From assembly GCA_003149065.1 (NCBI GenBank), contig QGFZ01000001.1, positions 868,001 to 932,000 on the forward strand: 64,000 nucleotides of DNA, read 5' to 3'. How positions within the stretch are numbered: position 1 is the stretch's first letter; each line of letters opens with the position of its first letter. Of this stretch, positions 43,148-51,249 are shown piece after piece. The stretch comes from Ruminococcaceae bacterium R-25 (GTDB lineage: Bacteria > Bacillota > Clostridia > Saccharofermentanales > Saccharofermentanaceae). Under the pieces are notes generated by a model that was not told where the DNA came from, did not search any database, and saw only the letters and a list, made by a program, of their open reading frames with translations. A program made the translations under genes and the position numbers.

Positions 43148-44467
43148 ATGGAAAATTCCTCTTTATCCGAACAGGAATTCAGCTTTTTGAAAAAGCTTAT
43201 TTCAATAGAAAGCACAGGCTCTTCGCCAGAAGTTGACGGCAAATACGGCACTCTCCCCTACGGTTCAAGAGCATTCTCGGCATTGAAGTTTTTCCTGGAA
43301 AACGCAGAAAAAGACGGCATGCGCGTTGGCACCATAGAAAACCGTGTCGGCTGGTGCGAGATCGGTCCCGAAAACGCCGAATTAATAGGCATCGTATGCC
43401 ACCTGGACGTCGTTCCCGCAGGTGACGGCTGGACTACTTCTCCTTTTGAATTAACACTTAAAGACGGCATCTTATCAGGCCGCGGAATCGTCGACGACAA
43501 AGGCCCTGCAGCTGCAAGCTATATCGCAATGAAAAGGCTTCTGGACAGCGGCTTTGAACTGACAAAGAGGATCCGTCTTATTCTCGGTACCGACGAAGAA
43601 AGAACCTGCTCATGCGTTGAGACATATGCCGCAAAGGGCGAGATCCCTTCATTCTCGATCACTCCCGATGCAGAGTTCCCTGTAATCTATGCAGAGAAAG
43701 GCATAATGAACATCAAGATCTCTGACGATGCACCTTCTTCTGTAATTGCTGCCGGAGGTTCTGCCGCAAACATGGTTCCTGCCAAATCTTCCTGCAGGAT
43801 CAACGGCAAGGAATATGTAGCAACAGGAAAAACGGCTCATGCTTCAAAACCTGATCTCGGTGTAAATGCAATTTTTGAGATGATAAAGCTCCTTGATAAG
43901 GCCGGCGAAGACTACTCTTCTTCACCGCTTTTAAGCTTTATCGCGAACGAACTCGTTCCTAAGACAGCAGCTGAATATACAGGCTGCGACATCAAGGATG
44001 AATCAGGTTCAGTCACAGCTAATCCTTCTATCCTCAAGTGCGGCGAAGACGGCGAATCTTTGATCATCGACATCAGATGTCCTGTAAGCTACCAGATGGA
44101 TTCGATCACTTCATTCATCGCCATGAAGGCAGCAAATTACGGCCTCTCAGCCGAGATCACAAACCAGATGTCACCGCTTTATAAAGCAAAGGACCTGCCC
44201 GAGATATCTGTCCTCACGGATATCTGGAAAGAAAACATGCCTTCATACACAGGCTATAGACCTGAATATCTTGAAAAATACACTGAGCCCATTGCGATCG
44301 GCGGCGGCACTTATGCCCGCCACATGCCTAACACGATCGCATTTGGCATCCAGACTCCCTGGCAGGAAGACCAGTGCCACCAGGCTAATGAATCAAGGGC
44401 TCTTACGGATTTTGAGACAGACATCAAGGTCATGACAGAAGCAATTAAAGCGCTGTCGGCATCGTGA
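43148..44467 (+). CDS. pepV: M20 family dipeptidase, PepV-like
   Basis: 439 aa. The metal-site motifs are GIVCHLDVVPAGDGW and GRGIVDDKGPAAASYIAMKRL, followed by GTDEERTCSC with the catalytic Glu-Glu pair, and a dimerisation/lid domain between. Length (about 440-470 aa) and the D-x-KGP motif fit the PepV dipeptidase subgroup, which hydrolyses dipeptides with two Zn ions. CCGGAGG lies 8 nt before the ATG. Transcribed away from the Wzz-like gene, alone, and ending in a bidirectional terminator. Confidence 0.9.
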   Translation: MENSSLSEQEFSFLKKLISIESTGSSPEVDGKYGTLPYGSRAFSALKFFLENAEKDGMRVGTIENRVGWCEIGPENAELIGIVCHLDVVPAGDGWTTSPFELTLKDGILSGRGIVDDKGPAAASYIAMKRLLDSGFELTKRIRLILGTDEERTCSCVETYAAKGEIPSFSITPDAEFPVIYAEKGIMNIKISDDAPSSVIAAGGSAANMVPAKSSCRINGKEYVATGKTAHASKPDLGVNAIFEMIKLLDKAGEDYSSSPLLSFIANELVPKTAAEYTGCDIKDESGSVTANPSILKCGEDGESLIIDIRCPVSYQMDSITSFIAMKAANYGLSAEITNQMSPLYKAKDLPEISVLTDIWKENMPSYTGYRPEYLEKYTEPIAIGGGTYARHMPNTIAFGIQTPWQEDQCHQANESRALTDFETDIKVMTEAIKALSAS

Positions 44468-44499
44468 GTTTTTCGCACAATTAAAAACATGCAAATTAA

Positions 44500-44535
44500 A
44501 AGGGGTTGCCGTTGTGGACAACCCCTTAAGTTTTT
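44500..44535. terminator. bidirectional terminator between pepV and the NlpC/P60 gene
   Basis: Stem AAGGGGTTG-CC/GG-CAACCCCTT with one mismatch and a 5-nt loop, T5 on the plus strand side and TTTTAATTT on the minus side. Confidence 0.85.
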
Positions 44536-44539
44536 GGTT

Positions 44540-45820
44540 TTAGATTACTCGCCTGATATGTGCGACATTCTTTGCGTTCGCGAAGTTATCTTCAACTACG
44601 CCGTACTTTGCACCCTTGGCGTGTACGTACTTGCCGCCGCCGATATAGATAGCCGAGTGCTCCATCGTTCCGTCACCGTTACGGTCAAAGCAGATGATAT
44701 CACCGCACTGAATATCTTCTTTCTTTACCTCTTTACCCTTCTTGGACTGCGATGTAGCGCCGTGAGGAAGTGAGACACCATAATAATTCTTGATGCAGTA
44801 CATAACAAATCCTGAGCAGTCAAAGCCCTTTGAAGGAGACGAACCGCCTGCAACATATTTGCATCCGATAAAGCTTCTTACGTACTTAGCGAAGTCACCG
44901 GACTTATCACCGACCTTGGTTGAAGATGAGCTGGAAGAAGATGAAGAGCTTGAAGAAGAGCTGGAAGACGAAGAACTGCTGGAAGAAGGTGCCTTAGTAG
45001 TTGTAAGGCTCGCCTTTACGTAATATCCGGAGCTTGACTTATACCAGCCGTTATCGGTCTCTGCGACAACAGATATCTTCGCGCCTGACTTCAGGGTTGA
45101 GAGCAATGAATATGAAATACCCGGACCGGATCTGGTATTAAGGCTGCATGTGGAATAAACAGTCTTGCTGCAGGAAGTTTCCTTAACGCCGTTAACAGTC
45201 TTAGTCGTTGTTTTTGTTGAAGAACTTGTCTTTTTCTTCGGCTTAGCTGTCGGCTTCGGCTTGGGTGTAGGTGTATTTGTAGGAACAGGTGTGATGACAG
45301 TCGCGGAGAGATCCGAATTCTTGAGATATCCCTTTGTACCGTCCTTAAGCTTTACGAGTGAATATGTCTTGTTATAAGAGATCCTGGTAACTGTATCACC
45401 GATCTTAAGCTTGATCTCCTTCTTGGCATCTGCCTCATCGCTGCCGTCAGGAAGCATGGGCGAAATGAGAGTTACATTAGCTTTAAGCCAGTTGGTGTTA
45501 CCGTCGTAAGTGATCGGATCCGTCGGGTCATTACCATAGTCGATCTTAACATCGGCAAATGAAACTTCCGCAACGAATGTATAGTCATTGATGCTGACAT
45601 TAGGATTTCCGAGGCTCATCGGAACAATGCCTGTCTCAACGATCTCATCATCATCCATGAGCTGTCTCTGGAAAAAGTCAACTTTTCCGGCACCTAAAAG
45701 TGACGGACTCTGAAGACCAATTGTGTTATTTGAACCGCATTCGTAAATGCAAAAAGAACTGACGGCAATTACTGCCGCAATACCAGCTGATACGATATTG
45801 AATATTCTGTTATTATTCAA
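44540..45820 (-). CDS. secreted SH3b-NlpC/P60 cell-wall endopeptidase
   Basis: 426 aa from a TTG at 45820. AAAGGAG lies 7 nt upstream and the resulting N-terminus NNNRIFNIVSAGIAAVIAVSSF is a good signal peptide or anchor; an upstream in-frame ATG would add an unlikely Arg-rich extension. Order: signal, an unassigned domain, a partial SH3-like segment, a Thr/Pro/Lys linker, an SH3b domain (STCSLNTRSGPGISYSLLSTLKSGAKI), a run of more than 20 serines, then NlpC/P60 with FDCSGFV (Cys), HSAIYIG (His) and YVHA (His). It cleaves wall peptide cross-links, likely between D-Glu and the diamino acid. Confidence 0.92.
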   Translation of the reverse strand: MNNNRIFNIVSAGIAAVIAVSSFCIYECGSNNTIGLQSPSLLGAGKVDFFQRQLMDDDEIVETGIVPMSLGNPNVSINDYTFVAEVSFADVKIDYGNDPTDPITYDGNTNWLKANVTLISPMLPDGSDEADAKKEIKLKIGDTVTRISYNKTYSLVKLKDGTKGYLKNSDLSATVITPVPTNTPTPKPKPTAKPKKKTSSSTKTTTKTVNGVKETSCSKTVYSTCSLNTRSGPGISYSLLSTLKSGAKISVVAETDNGWYKSSSGYYVKASLTTTKAPSSSSSSSSSSSSSSSSSSSSSSTKVGDKSGDFAKYVRSFIGCKYVAGGSSPSKGFDCSGFVMYCIKNYYGVSLPHGATSQSKKGKEVKKEDIQCGDIICFDRNGDGTMEHSAIYIGGGKYVHAKGAKYGVVEDNFANAKNVAHIRRVI

Positions 45821-45949
45821 ACGTCTTCTCCTTTGCACAACTAATCTTCTTTGTACTGTAATTTTAACATCAATACCTCTTTTAATTCCTGCAAAATCAA
45901 GCAAAATTTTGGCAAATGCCTAAAAATGCCACAGTTTTGTAATAAAAAT

Positions 45950-46070
45950 AGCCAAAAATCAGGATTTTCGAGAGTCTAAAAGATCATTTTCTTGATCTGG
46001 AAAAACAGTTTTCGCGAGCTCGAAAGATCATTTTCGAGTTAAGAAATTCATTTTTTCGCGCGCCTGGAAA
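45950..46070. repeat. intergenic AAAGATCATTTTC direct repeats and small hairpins
   Basis: The gap between the NlpC/P60 start and the tRNA operon holds AAAGATCATTTTC twice (about 45979-45991 and 46023-46035, 44 bp apart). The second lies inside a CGAAA-N6-TTTCG hairpin. There are also several TTTTCG/CGAAA blocks. No gene is seen. Confidence 0.5.
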
Positions 46071-46097
46071 TAAAAAACCTCCGCTCAGACGGAGGTT
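46071..46097 (-). terminator. terminator of the tRNA operon
   Basis: Perfect 8-bp stem AACCTCCG/CGGAGGTT with a 6-nt loop, followed on the minus strand by TTTTTTATTT, just after tRNA-Lys. Confidence 0.85.
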
Positions 46098-46110
46098 GGA
46101 ATAATCAAAT

Positions 46111-46186
46111 TGGTGGCTCACTGGAGGTTCGAACTCCAGACCCCTTGATTAAAAGTCAAGTGCTCTACCGGCTGAGCTAGTGAACC
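46111..46186 (-). tRNA. tRNA-Lys (UUU)
   Basis: 76 nt with encoded CCA. Acceptor stem GGTTCAC/GTGAGCC, D-arm TAGCTCAG, anticodon loop CTTTTAA (anticodon UUU) and T-loop GTTCGAACC are all present. Last of three tRNAs on the minus strand. Confidence 0.95.
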
Positions 46187-46190
46187 AAAT

Positions 46191-46265
46191 TGGCTGGGGT
46201 GGCAGGATTTGAACCTACGAATGCGGGAGTCAAAGACCCGTGCCTTACCCCTTGGCTACACCCCA
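46191..46265 (-). tRNA. tRNA-Gln (UUG)
   Basis: 75 nt with encoded CCA. Acceptor TGGGGTG/CACCCCA, anticodon loop CTTTGAC (anticodon UUG) and T-loop GTTCAAATCC. The U1-A72 closing pair is typical of bacterial tRNA-Gln. Confidence 0.93.
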
Positions 46266-46288
46266 GTGATAAGAGGCAATTAAAAAAT

Positions 46289-46366
46289 TGGGGTGGGATA
46301 TGGGATTCGAACCCATGATATCTAGTGCCACAAACTAGCGCTCTAACCAACTGAACTAATCCCACC
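46289..46366 (-). tRNA. tRNA-His (GUG)
   Basis: 78 nt including the extra G-1 opposite C73, the identity element of tRNA-His, and encoded CCA. Acceptor GTGGGAT/ATCCCAC, anticodon loop TTGTGGC (anticodon GUG). First tRNA of the operon. Confidence 0.95.
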
Positions 46367-46387
46367 ATGTCAGCCAATTGCCTAAAA

Positions 46388-46416
46388 AGTATAATGTTAA
46401 CTATCTTTTAAGTCAA
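46388..46416 (-). promoter_or_regulatory. tRNA operon promoter
   Basis: On the minus strand TTGACT (46411-46416) and TATACT (46388-46393) are 17 bp apart, about 22 nt before tRNA-His. A near-consensus vegetative promoter. Confidence 0.8.
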
Positions 46417-46477
46417 GCAGTTTATTGCACCTTACAATAAAGATGTGTAATATACGTTCGTTACTGATAATATTCAG

Positions 46478-46506
46478 TTGACTACTATCTTATGCAAGTG
46501 TATTAT
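46478..46506 (+). promoter_or_regulatory. argJ promoter
   Basis: TTGACT (46478-46483), 17-bp spacer, TATTAT (46501-46506), 68 nt before the argJ start. The two ARG boxes begin at the last base of the -10 and cover the start site. Confidence 0.8.
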
Positions 46507-46543
46507 ATGCAGAATTATACATTTCTTTGCATAAATATTCATT
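46506..46543 (+). promoter_or_regulatory. tandem ARG-box operator (ArgR site) of argJ
   Basis: Two 18-bp boxes, 46506-46523 and 46526-46543, separated by 2 bp. Against the ARG consensus WNTGAATWWWWATTCANW, the second box (TTTGCATAAATATTCATT) differs at one position and the first at three. ArgR hexamers bind exactly such pairs of boxes spaced 2-3 bp, so arginine-dependent repression of argJ is expected. Confidence 0.8.
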
Positions 46544-46573
46544 TGCAAGGATTCATGATCAAGAGGTTCTATT

Positions 46574-47827
46574 ATGGAAGAAGAATTAACTAAATCCTAT
46601 ATAACAATGCCTAAGGGCTTTAAGGCTAACGGCGTTTCAGCCGGCATGAAGTGCGCAGATCCCGCAAACATCAATGAGAACGATCCCAAATCAACTTATC
46701 TCGATATGGGCATGGTCTATTCAGACACGCTCTGCAACGTAGCAGGCGTCTACACTTCAAACCTCGTTAAAGGCCATTCACTCGTAAGATCCATGGGCAT
46801 TATCGAAAACACCGGTAAGGCCAAGGGAATCATCGTTAACAGCAAAGTTGCTAACGCAGGCGTAGGTGCTGTCGGTGTCGAAGATGCTGCAAAGGTTGCA
46901 GAATGTGCATCTTCCCTTCTCGGCTGCGATGTCAATGAGATCCTTACCGCATCAACAGGCGTTATCGGATCAAGACTTCCTTTGGACAAGATGACTTCTG
47001 CTATCCCTACACTGGTTAACGGATTGTCTTCTTCCGAAGAGACAGCACACAACGCAGAATACGCAATGATGACAACAGATACTGTTCCGAAGGAAGTTTC
47101 CGCTCAGATCGAGCTTACTGACGGCAAGACAGTTACCATCTCAGGCATGGCAAAGGGTTCCGGCATGATCCACCCTAACCTCGCCACCATGATCAGCATT
47201 TTCACAACAGACTGCGGCATCGAATCTGCTTCGTTGAAAAAGATGCTGCAGAAGGCCGTCAAATACACCTTTAACAGAGTTTCCGTCGACGGTGATACAT
47301 CCGTATGCGATATGGTCGTAATCTTCTCTAATGGCGCCTCTGGCGTTGAGATCGCTGAGGGTACTGAAGACTATCAACTTTTCGAGGAAGCCCTCTGCAA
47401 GCTCGCTGAGGACATTGCACGTATGTTAGCAGCTGACGGCGAAGGTGCAACCAAGTTCGTTGAGATCGAAGTTCACGGCGCCAAGGACGAGAAGGACGCC
47501 AAGCTCATCGTCACATCCGTCGCAAGATCCCCTCTCTGCAAGACAGCATTCTTCGGTGAAGACGCAAATATCGGACGTATCCTCACAGCAGTCGGCTACT
47601 CCGGTGCTATGTTCGATCCTGAGAAAGTCGATATTCACTTAAACGGCCTTCTTATGTATAAAGACGGTGCAGCCGTTGCTTTCGACGAAGAGGAAGCATC
47701 ACGCTTGCTTTCCGAGCACGACCTCAAGGTAGACATCACACTCTACGAAGGCGACGCTTACGACAGAATGTTCACCTGCGACTTCTCATACGACTACGTG
47801 AAGATCAACGGAAGCTACAGAACATAA
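46574..47827 (+). CDS. argJ: bifunctional ornithine acetyltransferase/N-acetylglutamate synthase
   Basis: 417 aa. ArgJ autoprocesses before an internal threonine; here KGSGMIHPNLATM places it at Thr205. KGIIVNSKVANAG and ASTGVIGSRLPLDKM are further family signatures, and the C-terminal TCDFSYDYVKINGSYRT is the usual end. It recycles the acetyl group between acetylornithine and glutamate in arginine synthesis. AGAGG precedes the ATG. It stands alone here, without argC, argB or argD beside it, but carries an ArgR-type operator. A terminator follows at 47849. Confidence 0.96.
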   Translation: MEEELTKSYITMPKGFKANGVSAGMKCADPANINENDPKSTYLDMGMVYSDTLCNVAGVYTSNLVKGHSLVRSMGIIENTGKAKGIIVNSKVANAGVGAVGVEDAAKVAECASSLLGCDVNEILTASTGVIGSRLPLDKMTSAIPTLVNGLSSSEETAHNAEYAMMTTDTVPKEVSAQIELTDGKTVTISGMAKGSGMIHPNLATMISIFTTDCGIESASLKKMLQKAVKYTFNRVSVDGDTSVCDMVVIFSNGASGVEIAEGTEDYQLFEEALCKLAEDIARMLAADGEGATKFVEIEVHGAKDEKDAKLIVTSVARSPLCKTAFFGEDANIGRILTAVGYSGAMFDPEKVDIHLNGLLMYKDGAAVAFDEEEASRLLSEHDLKVDITLYEGDAYDRMFTCDFSYDYVKINGSYRT

Positions 47828-47848
47828 TTAGAATTCATTATTTTTTTG

Positions 47849-47880
47849 AAAGGCAGTCTGAGAAGGCTGCCTTTTATATT
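47849..47880 (+). terminator. argJ terminator
   Basis: Stem AAAGGCAG/CTGCCTTT with a 10-nt loop followed by TTTTATATT, 21 nt after the argJ stop. Confidence 0.8.
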
Positions 47881-47945
47881 ATGTCTGTTTAAAGTCGGGC
47901 AGAATGCTGGCAGAGCCGTATTAAATAAATACAAGACCGCACTAT

Positions 47946-48141
47946 TGTATCGAAAACGCATAAAAACAAAGCGATTTCGATACAAGGTCGCACTTACCTG
48001 TATCGAAAACCTCTCAAAAACACCCCGTTTCGATACAAATTCGCGTTTTTGTATCGAAAACGCATAAAAAACAGGAGTTTTCGATACACGGTCGAACTTG
48101 CTTGTATCGAAAACACAATAAAACAAGCGGTTTTCGATACA
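47946..48141 (+). repeat. array of four 39-nt palindromic units, locus 1
   Basis: Units 47946-47984, 47999-48037, 48050-48088 and 48103-48141. Each is TGTATCGAAAAC, a 15-nt variable A-rich centre, then a partner arm close to GTTTTCGATACA. Spacers are 14, 12 and 14 nt. Total 196 bp. The centres differ but share a CAAAA-CA-like middle on one strand. It lies between the converging argJ and trigger factor genes. Open frames across it are artefacts. The same design recurs at 61637-61832. Confidence 0.92.
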
Positions 48142-48257
48142 CTTGGTTAACTTCAACTCCGTGCAGCCTTTATCAATCAAGCCGAGTGTAAAAACAGTAC
48201 ACAAAAACCACAATTTATGCACTGGATTTACACTGGTGGCCTAAAATGAAACCTCAC

Positions 48258-48297
48258 GAAAAATAAAACACCCCGCAAAGACGAACCTCACGGGGTG
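48258..48297 (-). terminator. trigger factor gene terminator
   Basis: Stem CACCCCG/CGGGGTG with a 15-nt loop, followed on the minus strand by TTTTATTTTT. Confidence 0.85.
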
Positions 48298-48322
48298 ATA
48301 ATTAATAAAATTAAGAGAAGAA

Positions 48323-49654
48323 TTACTCTTCTGTCTTAGCCTCTTCAGCAGCGGGCTCTTCAGCGGGCTTGGGCTCAACCTTAACTGCCTTGGATGCGAG
48401 ATACTCAACAGTCTTACGAGCGCGGATGGAATCCTTGATGAATGCGGAATCCTCGCCGATGGATTTCTTAACTTCCTCAACGTCGATCTTGTATGTGTTA
48501 GCGATCTGAGCGAGCTCTTCGTTGTAATCCTCGTCTGTAACCTCAGGATTGATCTTCTCTGTGATCTTCTCGATAACGAGTGAAGACTTAACTCTTACTC
48601 TAGCCATAGGCTCGAGAGACTTCTTGAAGTCGTCCATGCTCTGGCCAACATACTGGAGGTACATATCAAGAGCGATGCCCTGGTTGGACATACGAGCTGC
48701 CTGATCGTCAGCCATCTGCTCTACTTCGTTCTGAACCATTGAATCAGGAATGTCGATCTCGCAGTTGTCGCATACGGCTCTTACTGTCTCGTTCTCGAAA
48801 GCAGCCTTGTTGTCCTTGTCAGCTCTCTCCTGCTGCTTAGCTCTTACGTCAGCCTTGAGCTCTTCGAGAGTATCGAACTCGGAAACATCCTTTGCGAACT
48901 CATCGTCAAGTTCAGGAACAACTTCTGTCTTGATTGCGTGGATCTTTACGTTGAATGCAGCGTCAGCGCCCTTGAGGTCTTCTGCGTGATAATCTTCAGG
49001 GAACTTAACTTCGATAGTGAACTCTTCACCAACGCTGTGGCCTGCGACCTGCTCCTCGAAGCCGGGAATGAAAGACTTGGAACCGAGCTTGAGGTTATAA
49101 CCCTCGCCCTTGCCGCCTTCGAAAGCAACGCCGTCCTTGAATCCTTCGTAGTCGATTGTAACTGTGTCGCCTTCCTGAGCCGGACGGTCTTCAACTTCCT
49201 CGAGGGAAGCATTTCTCTTTCTCATACGCTCGATCTCAGCGTCAACGTCCTCGTCTGTAACTACCTGCTCCTTGAAAGGAACTTCAACGCCCTCGTACTG
49301 ACCGAGTTCGAATTCAGGCTTAACGTAAACTGTGATAGTGTACTTGATACCGTTCTCGTTGATGTCTGTTACATCCATCTCAGGTCTGGATACAACCTTG
49401 AGGTCGTGCTCCTTAACTGCTTCAGGATACTGAGCATTAGCGATCTCGTTCATAGCGTCCTCATAAAGTACGCCCTCACCGTAATACTGGCAAACGAGCT
49501 GATAAGGAACCTTGCCCTTACGGAAGCCGGGAACCTGGAAACGGTTCTTGTTCTTGTTGTAAGCCTTCTTTAAGGCTTCGTTCCACTCTTCCTTGCTTGA
49601 CTCGAGGCTGATTACTACCTGAGAGTGTTCTTTCTTCTCAATTGTGGATGCCAT
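48323..49654 (-). CDS. tig: trigger factor, ribosome-associated chaperone/PPIase
   Basis: 443 aa with the full three-domain layout. The ribosome-binding tail domain holds VPGFRKGKVPYQLV (the G-F-R-x-G-K-x-P signature). A central FKBP-type PPIase domain (EGDTVTIDYEGFKDGVAFEGGKGEGYNLKLGS) and a helical C-terminal chaperone domain follow, ending in an acidic Glu/Ala/Pro tail. It binds nascent chains at the ribosome exit. TTTGGAGGA precedes the ATG and a promoter lies at 49703-49732. Monocistronic. Confidence 0.97.
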   Translation of the reverse strand: MASTIEKKEHSQVVISLESSKEEWNEALKKAYNKNKNRFQVPGFRKGKVPYQLVCQYYGEGVLYEDAMNEIANAQYPEAVKEHDLKVVSRPEMDVTDINENGIKYTITVYVKPEFELGQYEGVEVPFKEQVVTDEDVDAEIERMRKRNASLEEVEDRPAQEGDTVTIDYEGFKDGVAFEGGKGEGYNLKLGSKSFIPGFEEQVAGHSVGEEFTIEVKFPEDYHAEDLKGADAAFNVKIHAIKTEVVPELDDEFAKDVSEFDTLEELKADVRAKQQERADKDNKAAFENETVRAVCDNCEIDIPDSMVQNEVEQMADDQAARMSNQGIALDMYLQYVGQSMDDFKKSLEPMARVRVKSSLVIEKITEKINPEVTDEDYNEELAQIANTYKIDVEEVKKSIGEDSAFIKDSIRARKTVEYLASKAVKVEPKPAEEPAAEEAKTEE

Positions 49655-49702
49655 GTGATATATCCTCCAAAATTATTATTATTAATTTATAGCCGAGTAT
49701 GA

Positions 49703-49732
49703 ATTGTATCACAGCACGGCAAAAGATTGCAA
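49703..49732 (-). promoter_or_regulatory. tig promoter
   Basis: On the minus strand TTGCAA (49727-49732), 18-bp spacer, TACAAT (49703-49708) preceded by TGA as an extended -10; 48 nt before the start codon. Confidence 0.65.
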
Positions 49733-49734
49733 TA

Positions 49735-50259
49735 TTATAATACGGTAACTTGAATTCCCTTGAGACAATCTAAGGTCGCCTGGTGAAGATCGGGCGCGAA
49801 AGATGCAGTCAGTGAAGAATCTACGATGACCTCTGCTTCAGGGCATGCAGCCTTTGCAAGTACTGTGTTTGAGAGGACGCAGATGTTGGAAACAAGGCCG
49901 CAGACTTCGATAGCACTTATGTCAGCGCTGTTGGAAGCCAGGTAATTTGCGAGTTCGATGCTTCCGAAAGTTGGCTTTTCGAAAACTTTCTTTCCTTCGA
50001 GCAAAGGCTTTAAATCATTGCAAAGCATCCAGCCGTCAGAGCCTTTGAGGCAGTGAGGGACCGGAAGGTTCTTGCCTTCCTGTGTTTCCATATAATTTTC
50101 GAAGTGGGTATCCAGCGTATAGACTATCTCATCGCCGGCTTTTTCGAACTCTTCGATCTTTGAGATGATGCCGGGAATGATCTTGTCTGCACCTTCAAAA
50201 CCCAGTGCTCCGTCAATAAAATCCTTCTGCATGTCTACAACAATGAGAATCTTACGCAT
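49735..50259 (-). CDS. isochorismatase-family hydrolase, nicotinamidase-like
   Basis: 174 aa from the ATG at 50259, chosen because GAAGGAGGT precedes it; longer in-frame starts would overlap tRNA-Arg. The catalytic triad is Asp9 (VVDMQKDF), Lys95 (FEKPTFGS) and Cys127 (GLVSNICVLS). A metal site of the nicotinamidase type is suggested by Asp50 and His52 (TLDTHFENY) and His69. It probably deamidates nicotinamide for NAD salvage; other amide substrates are possible for the family. Confidence 0.88.
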   Translation of the reverse strand: MRKILIVVDMQKDFIDGALGFEGADKIIPGIISKIEEFEKAGDEIVYTLDTHFENYMETQEGKNLPVPHCLKGSDGWMLCNDLKPLLEGKKVFEKPTFGSIELANYLASNSADISAIEVCGLVSNICVLSNTVLAKAACPEAEVIVDSSLTASFAPDLHQATLDCLKGIQVTVL

Positions 50260-50279
50260 GTGGTTACCTCCTTCGGTTA

Positions 50280-50310
50280 TAAAAAAAGCTGCCGCGTATA
50301 GCAACAGCTT
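50280..50310 (-). terminator. tRNA-Arg terminator
   Basis: On the minus strand AAGCTGTTGC/GCGGCAGCTT (with two U-G wobbles) and a 5-nt loop, followed by TTTTTTTAT. It ends tRNA-Arg before the isochorismatase-family gene. Confidence 0.85.
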
Positions 50311-50316
50311 TGAATC

Positions 50317-50393
<77 letters not shown>

Positions 50394-50444
50394 GTATAAA
50401 TCCATTGGTTTCCCAATAGCCTAATAATGATATTACTTGAAGCC

Positions 50445-50473
50445 TTGAATGTCAATCACGATTTGGATAGAAT
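50445..50473 (+). promoter_or_regulatory. promoter of the tyrosine phosphatase gene
   Basis: TTGAAT (50445-50450), 17-bp spacer, TAGAAT (50468-50473). It decides the gene start: an upstream ATG at 50449 lies inside the promoter. Confidence 0.7.
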
Positions 50474-50502
50474 ACTTTCGATTATTTTTATGGGGAATAT
50501 TT

Positions 50503-51249
50503 ATGGGCAATTATAATCCGGATACACAGCTGGTAAAGGAACTTGCATTGATCAATTGCCGCGAACTTGGCGGCATGCCTTTAAAAGACGGCAATATTTT
50601 TCGCGAAGGCATATTTATCAGATCAGGTTCACCGCATTATTTAAAGCCGGATCAGATTCAGGAAGTTAAAGACTACGGCATCAAGACAGTAGTCGACTTA
50701 AGAGGCCTTGAAGAGATCAAGCAGGCAGGAAACCCTTTTATCGGAGATCCCGACGTCTGCTATTACAACGTCCCTCTTCTTAACGGCAATCCTAACGATA
50801 CCAAGGACCAGACGATGGAATATCTGAGGACCCACATTCTTGGCGATTACTACATCATAATTGCCGAAGAGATGGGCGACCGGCTGGTAGAGATCATGAG
50901 AGTTCTTCTTAATTGTAAAGGCACTGCCCTCTTCCACTGCCACCACGGCAAGGACAGGACCGGGGTTGTAGCTGCGATCCTCTATCTTATCAGCGGTGCT
51001 TCTAGAGAAGACATCATCACCAACTACAAAGTTTCCTATGAATACCTGAAAGATTTCCTCGCGCCCTTCATCAGAAAAATGCCTGAAGACTTAAGGCACG
51101 CTTTAAGGTCCGACGAAGAGAACATGATCAAGTTTTTGGATTACCTTGACGAAAAATGGGACGGCGACGTTACAAAGCTTCTCATGGCAAACGGGCTCAC
51201 CTCAGATGAGATCAGTCAGTTAAAGGCCAAGTGCATTAAGAAGAATTAA
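50503..51249 (+). CDS. protein tyrosine/serine phosphatase (Y_phosphatase3 type)
   Basis: 248 aa from the ATG at 50503, preceded by GGGGAA and by a promoter at 50445-50473. LINCRELGGM near the N-terminus and the P-loop HCHHGKDRTG (C-x5-R plus the D-R-T-G ending) mark the family of bacterial dual-specificity/phosphoinositide-type phosphatases (LipA/MptpB-like). Substrate unknown. No signal peptide. Its stop overlaps the stop of the convergent lipoprotein gene by 4 nt. Confidence 0.88.
   Translation: MGNYNPDTQLVKELALINCRELGGMPLKDGNIFREGIFIRSGSPHYLKPDQIQEVKDYGIKTVVDLRGLEEIKQAGNPFIGDPDVCYYNVPLLNGNPNDTKDQTMEYLRTHILGDYYIIIAEEMGDRLVEIMRVLLNCKGTALFHCHHGKDRTGVVAAILYLISGASREDIITNYKVSYEYLKDFLAPFIRKMPEDLRHALRSDEENMIKFLDYLDEKWDGDVTKLLMANGLTSDEISQLKAKCIKKN

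Noticed and set aside
44930-45000. recently expanded Ser-codon repeat as a phase-variation tract
   Set aside because: The Ser run is encoded by mixed AGC, TCT and TCA codons without a pure nucleotide repeat, so slipped-strand switching is unlikely.
47946-48141. CRISPR array
   Set aside because: The constant parts are palindromic arms and the variable part is the centre of each unit; there are only four units, the 12-14-nt spacers are too short, and no cas genes are in the window. The same holds for 61637-61832.
47815-48222. 135-aa open frame on the minus strand
   Set aside because: It reads through the palindromic array, has low-complexity repeated residues and no ribosome binding site; it overlaps the end of argJ.
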